Positions 12,845 to 21,206 of a stretch of DNA of 21,206 bases are shown here, in pieces. The notes beneath the pieces were generated by a model. It had not been told where the DNA came from. It made no database searches and was given only the letters and a program-made list of their open reading frames with translations. The position numbers and the translations under genes were made by a program. The first letter of the stretch is position 1. The number at the start of each line of letters is the position of its first letter. The stretch is from NCBI GenBank assembly GCA_947465645.1, contig CANIBQ010000086.1, positions 1 through 21,206 of the forward strand. The letters are read 5' to 3'. Source of the DNA: Acidobacteriota bacterium. GTDB taxonomy: Bacteria > Acidobacteriota > Vicinamibacteria > Vicinamibacterales > UBA2999.

Positions 12845-15262
12845 ATGCTCCCCGCCAGGCGGACCGATCCGGCACACGACATCGCCCTTCAGTCGGCGCT
12901 GGATCGCCTCACGGGCGGGGTTCCCGACCGACCGGATAGCCCTGACGGCTGGGTCACGGCGGTCCGGCGCCTGGCGCCCCAATCGGCGCAGTACGCCCCT
13001 TTTCCAGTCGCGCTGGATACCCGGCTTCGGGACGTCCTGACGGCGCGGGGCGTCGAAGACCTCTACACGCACCAGGCGGCGGCCATCGAGCACGTGCTCG
13101 CGCGGCGGAACGTCGTCATCACCACCCCGACCGCGTCGGGCAAGACGCTCTGCTACAACGCGCCGGTGCTCAACGCGATCCTTCGCGACCCCTCCACGCG
13201 CGCGCTGTACCTGTTTCCGACCAAGGCGCTTGCGCAGGATCAGCTTGCCGAGCTGCACGCGCTGTCCGAGCAGCTCTCGCGACCCGACGACCTCGAGATC
13301 GGCGTGTTCACGTATGACGGTGATACGCCGCAGGATGCGCGGCGCGCGATCCGCGGGCGGGCGCACGTCGTCCTGAGCAACCCGGACATGATCCACTCCG
13401 GGATCCTTCCGCACCATCCGCGCTGGGCCAAGCTGTTCGAGAACCTGCGCTTCATCGTGATCGACGAGCTGCACGCGTATCGCGGCGTGTTTGGCAGCCA
13501 CCTGACGAACGTGCTCCGTCGCCTGCGGCGCGTTTGCCAGCACTACGGGTCAGACCCCACGTTCATCTGCTCGTCGGCGACAATCGCCAACCCGCGCGAG
13601 CTCGCGGAAGCGCTCGTGGAGCGTCCGTTCGAGCTGGTGTCGGAGAGCGGCGCCCCGCGTGGAGAGAAGTTCTTTCTGTTCGTGAACCCCCCGGTCGTGA
13701 ACCGGCAGCTCGGTATCCGCCGCTCCTATCTGGCTGAGACCCGGCGCGTGGCTGCGGAATTCCTCAAGCGCCGGCTGCAGATCATCGTGTTCGCGCAGAG
13801 CCGGCTGTCGACGGAAATCCTGACGACCTACCTGAAGGACGATTTCGACGGTCCGCCTGGCACGTCGGACCAGGTGCGTGGATACCGTGGCGGCTACCTG
13901 CCGCAGCGGCGCCGGGAGATCGAGAAGGGGTTGCGCGAAGGCACCGTGCGCGCCGTCGTCTCGACCAATGCGCTGGAGCTCGGCATCGATATCGGCGCGC
14001 TCGACGTCTGCGTGATGGCGGGGTATCCGGGCACGATAGCCTCGACGTGGCAGCGGGCTGGGCGCGCCGGGCGGCGCAGCGGTCGATCCGCCGCGGTGCT
14101 CGTCGCCAGCAGCGCGCCGATCGATCAATTCGTCGTGCGGAACCCCGCCTACTTCTTCGATGCGCCGCCGGAGCACGCGCTCATCAATCCCGACAACCTG
14201 CATATCCTCGTCGACCACGTGAAGTGCGCCGCCTTCGAGCTGCCGTTCACGACGTCGGAGCAGTACGGAAAGCAGAACGTGCAGGAGGTGCTCGAGGTGC
14301 TTGGGGAGAGCGGCTTCGTCCACAGGGCCGATGGCGAGGACGGTACCTGGCAGTGGACCAACGAGTCGTATCCGGCCGACGCGGTCAGCCTTCGCTCGAT
14401 TTCATCGGATAACTTCGTCATCGTAGACACGACCCGCGGCGCCGACGTGATTGGCGAGACCAGCTTTACCAGCGGCCCGGCGACGCTCCACGAGAAGGCG
14501 ATCTACCTCATCGAAGGAGCGCTCTACCAGGTAGACCGTCTCGACTTCGAAGGGCGCAAGGCGTACGTCACGCAGATCGACTGCGACTACTACACCGACG
14601 CCATCACCTACACCAAGGTCACGGTGCTCGATACGTTTTCATCCGCGCCGTCTTGCCGCGCCGAAGCCGCAGGCGGAGGCGGGTCACACGGTGAAGTTCA
14701 CGTGTCGTCGCGGGTGGTGGGGTTCAAGAAGATCAAGTTCTATACGAACGAGAACATCGGCTCTGGCGAGCTCGATCTGCCGGAGCAGCAGATGCATACG
14801 ACGGCGTATTGGCTGACGGTGCCGAAGGCGGTGATGGCCGCGCTTCCCTATGCACCAGACGACCGCCGGGACGGCGTGGTCGGCCTGTCGTTCGCCATGC
14901 ACCAGGTGGCGCAGCTTCTGCTGATGTGCGATCGGCAGGACATCGGCATCTCGATGGGGTCGGGGGTTATTTCTGGAGGACAGTCCGAGGGACTGTCCTC
15001 CAGAAATGACCCCCGACCCCATTTACCCGAGGAGCCCCGCATCTTCATCTACGACAACTATCCGGGCGGAATCGGGTTCAGCGAACCACTCTTCCGGATG
15101 CATGCGGACCTGCTTGCGCGCACGCGCGAGCTGATTGCCGGCTGCGAGTGCGCCCAGGGCTGTCCGACCTGCGTGGGACCCGTAGGGAACGCAGGGCCTC
15201 TGGCCAAGCTGGCCGCGCTCCGCATCCTCGATCTCATCGTCGGCGCGGCGGTGGCGGCTTGA
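12839..15262 (+). CDS. mrfA: MrfA/YprA-type DEAD/DEAH helicase with DUF1998 domain
   Basis: This is a DNA helicase of 807 residues, or 805 if ATG 12845 is used (preferred from the promoter position). Walker A TPTASGKT is at 96-103, the DELH box at 209-212, SAT at 246-248, ALELGIDIGALD near 378-389 and QRAGRAGRR at 405-413. The C-terminal DUF1998 region ends with a four-cysteine cluster, C769, C771, C775 and C778 (CECAQGCPTC), which binds metal. In Bacillus subtilis the homologue works with MrfB in repair of mitomycin C damage, and the gene order here is the same. Two segments do not belong to the family pattern: residues about 607-615 (SCRAEAAGGGGSH region) and about 706-731. Both are encoded by repeat DNA inserted in frame, with the flanking conserved blocks intact. 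Confidence 0.92.
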   Translation: MPMLPARRTDPAHDIALQSALDRLTGGVPDRPDSPDGWVTAVRRLAPQSAQYAPFPVALDTRLRDVLTARGVEDLYTHQAAAIEHVLARRNVVITTPTASGKTLCYNAPVLNAILRDPSTRALYLFPTKALAQDQLAELHALSEQLSRPDDLEIGVFTYDGDTPQDARRAIRGRAHVVLSNPDMIHSGILPHHPRWAKLFENLRFIVIDELHAYRGVFGSHLTNVLRRLRRVCQHYGSDPTFICSSATIANPRELAEALVERPFELVSESGAPRGEKFFLFVNPPVVNRQLGIRRSYLAETRRVAAEFLKRRLQIIVFAQSRLSTEILTTYLKDDFDGPPGTSDQVRGYRGGYLPQRRREIEKGLREGTVRAVVSTNALELGIDIGALDVCVMAGYPGTIASTWQRAGRAGRRSGRSAAVLVASSAPIDQFVVRNPAYFFDAPPEHALINPDNLHILVDHVKCAAFELPFTTSEQYGKQNVQEVLEVLGESGFVHRADGEDGTWQWTNESYPADAVSLRSISSDNFVIVDTTRGADVIGETSFTSGPATLHEKAIYLIEGALYQVDRLDFEGRKAYVTQIDCDYYTDAITYTKVTVLDTFSSAPSCRAEAAGGGGSHGEVHVSSRVVGFKKIKFYTNENIGSGELDLPEQQMHTTAYWLTVPKAVMAALPYAPDDRRDGVVGLSFAMHQVAQLLLMCDRQDIGISMGSGVISGGQSEGLSSRNDPRPHLPEEPRIFIYDNYPGGIGFSEPLFRMHADLLARTRELIAGCECAQGCPTCVGPVGNAGPLAKLAALRILDLIVGAAVAA
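14657..14683. repeat. GC-rich dyad repeat inside mrfA
   Basis: CGCGCCGAAGCCGCAGGCGG followed by AGGCGGG matches the intergenic element at 9789-9813 in its CGCCGAAGC start and GGCGGAGGCGGG end. It adds a short Ala/Gly-rich loop between conserved strands (after VLDTF and before VHVSSRVVGFKKIKFYT) without breaking the frame. Confidence 0.65.
14954..15022. repeat. 69-bp near-perfect palindrome inside mrfA
   Basis: Arms 14954-14986 and 14990-15022 (33 bp each) pair with one non-Watson-Crick position, T14968 opposite G15008 (a G-U pair in RNA). The loop is GAG (14987-14989). It begins ATGGGGTCGGGGG and ends CCCCCGACCCCAT. The reading frame continues through it, coding about 23 residues (706-728). 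The conserved blocks CDRQDIGIS before it and EEPRIFIYDNYPGGIGFSEP after it are intact. Confidence 0.95.
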
Positions 15263-16584
15263 GCACGCTCGCCGAACGCCTCCGCGAGGTGATGCGTTCT
15301 GGGCCGGCCAAAGCCGGCCCCCACATCGATCTTGCTGGCGCTGACATCAATCAATCTGAACCAGCACTCGGCGATCGTGGGGGCCGGCTTCAGCCGGCTC
15401 TTGCAAGCTGCGCGGCGGAGACTCTCGGCGGCGAGTGGTGCGAATCGCTCGGCCACCGCTTCCTCGTCGTCGATCGCACGTACACGCCAGGCCATCGGCA
15501 CGGTCGCGTCTCGGTCGCCGACAGCCTGCCGCCCTCCGACGGCGCGTGGGAGACCCTGAGTCTGCTCGCTGGCGGACCCGTACCAAGCGGCCGGCTCCTT
15601 TTTGTGGATCTCGAGACCACCGGACTGGCCGGCGGCGCGGGGACCTGTGCGTTTCTCGTCGGCTGCGGCTGGTTCGACGGCGGCGCGTTCCGCATCCGCC
15701 AGTTCTTTCTCTCGAGCTACGCCGGCGAGCGTGCACTCCTCGAGGCGGTGGCCGTGATGGCGGGGGAGGCAGGGGCGGTCGTCACCTACAACGGGAAGAC
15801 CTTCGACCTTCCGCTGATCGAGACGCGGTTTCTCTTCCACCGGATGACGACGCCGTTTGCCGGCATGGCGCACATCGACATGCTGCATCCCGCGCGCCGC
15901 CTGTGGCGCAGCGATGACGAGGATCCCGAGCGCGCGCAGGGAAGCTGCCGTCTGTCGATGCTCGAAGGTACGCAGTTGGGACACGTGCGAGAGGGAGACG
16001 TGCCGGGGTTCGAAATTCCCGGGCGGTATTTCCACTACGTGCGCACCGGGGATGCGCGGCCGCTCGACGCGGTGCTCGAGCACAATCGCCTCGACATCCT
16101 CGCGCTGGCGATGCTGACGGCTCGCGCCGCGCAGATGCTCGACCAGGGGCCCGCAGCCGCGACGACCGCTCGCGAGGCGCTGGGTCTGGGACGCCTGTAC
16201 GAGCGCGCCAGCCGAACGGATGACGCGCGCAGCGCATATCTGCGCGCTACGACCATGACCCCCGCCGAATCGATCGTGCGCGCCGAGGCGCTTCGGTCGT
16301 TCGCCGTGCTTGCGCGTCGCGATCGCCACTACGAGGAAGCCGCGGGTGCATGGCGCCGGCTCCTCGATCTCCGCCGGTGCCCGCCCAACCTGGCGCGCGA
16401 AGCCACCGAAGCGCTCGCCGTACATCACGAGCACCGCCTGCGCGACCTCGCCACGGCCCGTCGGTTTGCGCTCGAATCGCTTCAGTTCAACGTCAGCCGC
16501 GCGAGATCGGAAGCGGTGCGGCATCGTCTCGCCAGGCTCGAGCGCAAGCTCGGCGGCTGCCCAGAAGAGTCGTCTTTGTTCTAG
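15259..16584 (+). CDS. mrfB: MrfB/YprB-type ribonuclease H-like 3'-5' exonuclease
   Basis: The protein has 441 residues from TTG 15259, which overlaps the mrfA stop (TTGA). The nuclease core has the acidic DEDD-type residues: D117 and E119 in FVDLETTG, D183 in YNGKTFDLPL, and H275 to D279 in EHNRLD. ERALLEAV and HIDMLHPARRLWR are typical of YprB. Residues about 300-430 are helical with repeat-like character, suggesting a TPR-type C-terminal domain. The B. subtilis homologue MrfB is a metal-dependent exonuclease acting with MrfA in mitomycin repair. Residues about 15-48, before the conserved GHRFLVVDRTY, are encoded by two facing palindromic repeats and match no domain. Initiation at an in-frame GTG (15289) or later is also possible. 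Translation is probably coupled to mrfA. Confidence 0.88.
   Translation: MSTLAERLREVMRSGPAKAGPHIDLAGADINQSEPALGDRGGRLQPALASCAAETLGGEWCESLGHRFLVVDRTYTPGHRHGRVSVADSLPPSDGAWETLSLLAGGPVPSGRLLFVDLETTGLAGGAGTCAFLVGCGWFDGGAFRIRQFFLSSYAGERALLEAVAVMAGEAGAVVTYNGKTFDLPLIETRFLFHRMTTPFAGMAHIDMLHPARRLWRSDDEDPERAQGSCRLSMLEGTQLGHVREGDVPGFEIPGRYFHYVRTGDARPLDAVLEHNRLDILALAMLTARAAQMLDQGPAAATTAREALGLGRLYERASRTDDARSAYLRATTMTPAESIVRAEALRSFAVLARRDRHYEEAAGAWRRLLDLRRCPPNLAREATEALAVHHEHRLRDLATARRFALESLQFNVSRARSEAVRHRLARLERKLGGCPEESSLF
15301..15400. repeat. Facing pair of palindromic repeats (BIME-like) inside mrfB
   Basis: The left copy (15301-15324) is GGGCCGGCCAAAGCCGGCCC then CCAC. The right copy (15377-15400) is its inverted relative, GAGCCGGCTGAAGCCGGCCC then CCAC on the minus strand. 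They are separated by 52 bp. The pair is in the arrangement of bacterial interspersed mosaic elements and is fully translated. Confidence 0.85.
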
Positions 16585-16670
16585 CTCTGCGGTACTCCTT
16601 TCCGCACAGCCACAGACACGCGAACCGGCTAAGATCAAAACATCGACTTCAATCCCCAACGCGGTTCGGT

Positions 16671-16676
16671 AGGAGG
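16671..16676 (+). promoter_or_regulatory. Shine-Dalgarno AGGAGG of the metallophosphoesterase gene
   Basis: AGGAGG lies seven bases before ATG 16684 and fixes the start. In the 99-bp gap upstream, TAAGAT at 16630-16635 is a possible -10 box without a recognisable -35; nothing else is evident. Confidence 0.75.
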
Positions 16677-16683
16677 ACCCCTC

Positions 16684-17601
16684 ATGCGCCGGCTTTTCAT
16701 CACGTTGCTTCTCCTCGGGTGCGCGGCGGTGCTGCCGGCTCAGGAGATCCGCCTGCCGCTGAAACCGGGCTCCGTGAAGTTCGCGGTGATCGGCGACACC
16801 GGCACCGGCGACCGGAACCAGGCGACGGTCGCGAATGCGCTGACGGCGAGCCATGCGAATGTCCCGTTCGAGTTCGCGATCATGGCGGGCGACAACATCT
16901 ACGGGAGCGACGGCGCCAGGGACTATACCCGGAAGTTCGAGGCGCCCTACAAGACACTCCTCTCGGCCGGCGTAAAGTTCTATGCGTCGCTCGGCAACCA
17001 CGACGACCCGAACCAGCGGTTCTACAAGCCGTTCAACATGAGCGGGCAGCGCTACTACACGTTCAAGCCGTCACTGCTCGCCGGCGTCCGGTTCTTTGCG
17101 CTCGACAGCAACTACATGGACGAGAAGCAACTGCAGTGGCTCGAGAAGGAGCTGGCAGCCAGCGGCTCGGACTGGAAGATCGCGTTCTTCCACCATCCTC
17201 TGTATTCGTCCGGTGGCACCCACGGATCGGCCGACCTGCTGCGCGATCAGGTCGAACCGTTGTTCGTGAAATACGGTGTCAGCGTCGTGTTCACCGGTCA
17301 CGAGCATTTCTACGAGCGCATCAAGCCGCAGAAGGGGATCGCCCACTTCATCCAGGGCGCCTCGGCGAAGCTGCGCAGAGGCGATCTCGAGAGGTCGAAC
17401 CTCACGGCCAAGGGGTGGGACGAGGGGCTGTCGTACATGCTGGTGGAGATTGTCGACGACGACCTCACCTTCCAGGTGTTGTCGCCAAGAGGGGAGACGA
17501 TCGACTCGGGCGTGATCCACAAGACGGACGTCAAGACGCCAGAAGGCACACGGCCGGTCACGACGCCCGCCACGACGGCGCCGCGCACAGCCGTGCCCTA
17601 A
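16684..17601 (+). CDS. Secreted purple acid phosphatase-like metallophosphoesterase
   Basis: This 305-residue calcineurin-fold phosphoesterase begins with an N-terminal signal peptide, MRRLFITLLLLGCAAVLPAQ (cut near residue 20). LLGC could instead be a weak lipobox giving a lipoprotein. All metal-binding blocks are present: GDTG (37-40), GDNIY (69-73), GNHDD (104-108), HHPLYS (170-175) and GHEHFYER (205-212). The block order and the GDN-Y and GHEHFYER forms match the purple acid phosphatase/tartrate-resistant branch, so a phosphate monoester is a likely substrate outside the cytoplasm. The C-terminus after residue 285 is a Thr/Pro/Ala-rich tail without structure. The stop is six bases from the converging rpmE stop. 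Confidence 0.92.
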   Translation: MRRLFITLLLLGCAAVLPAQEIRLPLKPGSVKFAVIGDTGTGDRNQATVANALTASHANVPFEFAIMAGDNIYGSDGARDYTRKFEAPYKTLLSAGVKFYASLGNHDDPNQRFYKPFNMSGQRYYTFKPSLLAGVRFFALDSNYMDEKQLQWLEKELAASGSDWKIAFFHHPLYSSGGTHGSADLLRDQVEPLFVKYGVSVVFTGHEHFYERIKPQKGIAHFIQGASAKLRRGDLERSNLTAKGWDEGLSYMLVEIVDDDLTFQVLSPRGETIDSGVIHKTDVKTPEGTRPVTTPATTAPRTAVP

Positions 17602-17605
17602 ATCG

Positions 17606-17620
17606 CGCTACGCGGTAGCG
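17606..17620. terminator. Short hairpin at the convergent stop codons
   Basis: CGCTAC and GTAGCG pair around GCG, straddling the end of rpmE and lying just after the phosphatase stop. TCTTTT follows on the plus strand about ten bases later. It is a weak candidate terminator for the phosphatase mRNA only. Confidence 0.28.
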
Positions 17621-17949
17621 GGCTCGGTCTTTTCCTTCTTGGGCGGCTTGGCGGCGGCCTTGGCGGCCTTGGCCTTCTTGGCGGCTGCGGCCTTGGTCGC
17701 GGCCTGGGCTGCCTTGGCGGCTTTTTCGGCGGCCTTCCGCGTCTCCGACGTCTGCAAGCCGAACTTCTTCGAGAACCGCTCCACGCGCCCCTCGGTGTCG
17801 ATCAGCTTCTGGCGCCCCGTGAAGAACGGATGGCAGGCCGAGCAGATTTCGAGGTGCAGCTCGGGCTTGGTCGAGCGCGTCTTGAACGTGTTGCCACACG
17901 CGCAGCGGACCTCGACGTCCTTGTAGTCCGGGTGGATGCCTTCCTTCAC
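17608..17949 (-). CDS. rpmE: Ribosomal protein bL31 with long Lys/Ala tail
   Basis: This 113-residue large-subunit protein bL31 is of the zinc-binding (C+) type. The family start [15 protein letters not shown] is followed by the zinc pairs C16/C18 and C36/C39 ([12 protein letters not shown]), then [10 protein letters not shown]. Ordinary bL31 ends near residue 70. Here residues 69-113 form an extra tail rich in Ala and Lys (many KAA/AKA units, ending [10 protein letters not shown]), resembling histone H1-like tails and probably rRNA-binding or disordered. The frame is open upstream to 18195. GTG 17949 is chosen because AAGGAG (17956-17961) precedes it by six bases and the protein then begins like its family. 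It follows rho on the same strand. A TATAAT box at 18005-18010 may give it its own promoter. Confidence 0.95.
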   Translation of the reverse strand: MKEGIHPDYKDVEVRCACGNTFKTRSTKPELHLEICSACHPFFTGRQKLIDTEGRVERFSKKFGLQTSETRKAAEKAAKAAQAATKAAAAKKAKAAKAAAKPPKKEKTEPATA

Positions 17950-17965
17950 AGTGAGCTCCTTCAAC

Positions 17966-18067
17966 GGCTCTAGGCTTTGGGCTCTAGGCTCTGGGGAAAC
18001 ATCTATTATAACCGGCGACTGCGCCCAGGCCCCGTCCGAGAGCCTAAAAGCCCAGAGCCGAGAGCCT
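17966..18067. repeat. Inverted repeat of GGCTCTA-type units between rho and rpmE
   Basis: The left arm (17966-17995) consists of GGCTCTAGGCTTTGGGCTCT-like units. The right arm (18038-18067) is the inverted counterpart. They flank a 42-bp centre that contains TATAAT on the minus strand. It is the same family as 8815-8900. The left arm would be transcribed in the rpmE leader directly before the Shine-Dalgarno. Confidence 0.8.
18005..18010 (-). promoter_or_regulatory. Perfect -10 box (TATAAT) for rpmE
   Basis: TATAAT on the minus strand predicts a transcription start near 17998 and a leader of about 50 nt containing the AAGGAG site at 17956-17961. No -35 match is seen at 16-18 bp spacing, so strength is uncertain. 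Confidence 0.5.
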
Positions 18068-18068
18068 G

Positions 18069-19565
<1,497 letters not shown>

Positions 19566-20151
19566 AGTTCTTCCAGTCCTTGGCCATTCTGCGCGGAGAC
19601 GAGCAGAACGGGCGTCTCAAACAACGATTCCATCTCACGGGCATGTCGCAGGCGTTCGGCCTGCGTCAACTTATCTACCTTGGTGCCGATTATTCCGCTT
19701 GGGCACGGCTGCGATCTCAGCCATTCCCACGTGATCCGATCCGATTCGAGGCCCGGATGCCGCGAATCGACCAGAAGGAGCACGGCGATCTCCTTCTCGC
19801 TGGCCCGGGCGAAATACGCGCCGGCCAGGCGGTTGAATTCCTGCGCCGCGGAGTCGCCCCCACGCGCATATCCATACCCCGGCAAATCCACCAGGTAACA
19901 CGCCGGCGCCGACCCTCGCTGTGCGCGGTAGAAGTTGGCGAGGCGGGTCTTGCCTGGGGCGGCACTCGTGCGGGCCACAGGCTTCCGCACCAGCGCGTTG
20001 ATCAGGCTCGATTTGCCCACATTGGACCGGCCCACTAGGGCGACTTCGGGGATCCGGTCACGGGGAAAGTCACCGGCGCCGGCGGCGCTGGTGACGAACT
20101 CGGCTGCTATGTTCAAGCTGCAACGTGGCGCGAACCTTGTCAGGTCCGCGC

Positions 20152-20173
20152 GGCGAGCCTCGCAAGGCTCGCC
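20152..20173. repeat. Perfect hairpin between lon and engB
   Basis: Arms GGCGAGCCT (20152-20160) and AGGCTCGCC (20165-20173) pair perfectly around CGCA. It lies 11 bp past the lon stop and 35 bp before the engB start. With no T-run it is more likely a palindromic repeat or RNA-end stabiliser than an intrinsic terminator. Confidence 0.75.
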
Positions 20174-20184
20174 CCACTCCTTCT

Positions 20185-21206
<1,022 letters not shown>

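Noticed and set aside
14657..15022. Frameshift or pseudogenisation of mrfA
   Set aside because: Both insertions keep the frame, and all helicase motifs plus the C-terminal four-cysteine cluster are intact, so the gene is probably functional.
15058..17001. A 647-codon open frame on the minus strand across mrfB and the phosphatase gene
   Set aside because: It is antisense to two well-supported genes, has no recognisable domain and is Arg/Ala/Glu-rich. Long antisense frames are expected in GC-rich coding DNA.
20152..20173. Intrinsic terminator after lon
   Set aside because: The hairpin is perfect but no T-run follows on the minus strand, so it is listed as a repeat only.

Overview
This is a GC-rich window (roughly two thirds G+C by eye) of bacterial chromosome. 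It has no rRNA, tRNA, CRISPR array, phage genes or transposase. The proteins and the abundant short palindromic intergenic repeats fit Acidobacteriota, perhaps the Vicinamibacteria. That placement is inferred from recalled family resemblance and was not computed. Sixteen complete genes, two edge-truncated genes and one shortened gene account for most of the sequence.

Layout. 1-3455 (+): the end of a DUF4159 protein, a RhlE-type DEAD-box RNA helicase, and a PLP-dependent cystathionine beta-synthase/cysteine synthase with C-terminal CBS domains. 3549-4412 (-): a Tat-exported dienelactone hydrolase. 4413-5961 is accessory: a repeat-containing gap, a small secreted lipocalin-like gene that looks like a single integron gene cassette, a VOC/PhnB-like gene with an internal deletion, and an array of six 25-bp repeats. 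5962-8806 (-): the three-gene proton-translocating transhydrogenase operon pntA1-pntA2-pntB. Then come a YpfJ-type zinc metallopeptidase (-), an SDR oxidoreductase (+), an APC amino-acid permease (-) and an SRPBCC protein (+). 12839-16584 (+): a helicase/exonuclease pair matching MrfA-MrfB (YprA-YprB), the mitomycin repair factors of Bacillus subtilis. 16684-17601 (+): a secreted metallophosphoesterase. 17608-21206 (-): a housekeeping run read as lon, engB, rho, rpmE, with lon cut by the window edge.

How the parts work together. The clear functional units are pntA1/A2/B (NADPH production driven by proton flow), mrfA/mrfB (DNA repair, overlapping by 4 nt) and engB/rho (overlapping by 43 nt). 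The other genes are single units. Several plus-strand genes have no Shine-Dalgarno but carry a TAnnnT hexamer 6-8 nt before the start codon, which suggests leaderless transcripts. Other genes have a strong AAGGAG-type site.

The most unusual content is mobile or repetitive DNA. First, a solitary gene cassette (4807-5443) has an attC whose missing 3' core is restored exactly if the cassette is circularised. Second, at least four families of short repeats occur, and several copies lie in frame inside coding sequence: two in mrfA (one a 69-bp near-perfect palindrome), a facing pair in mrfB, and one in the N-terminal extension of rho. Third, a G-G-C-T-C-T-rich inverted repeat lies in the leaders of both pntA1 and rpmE.
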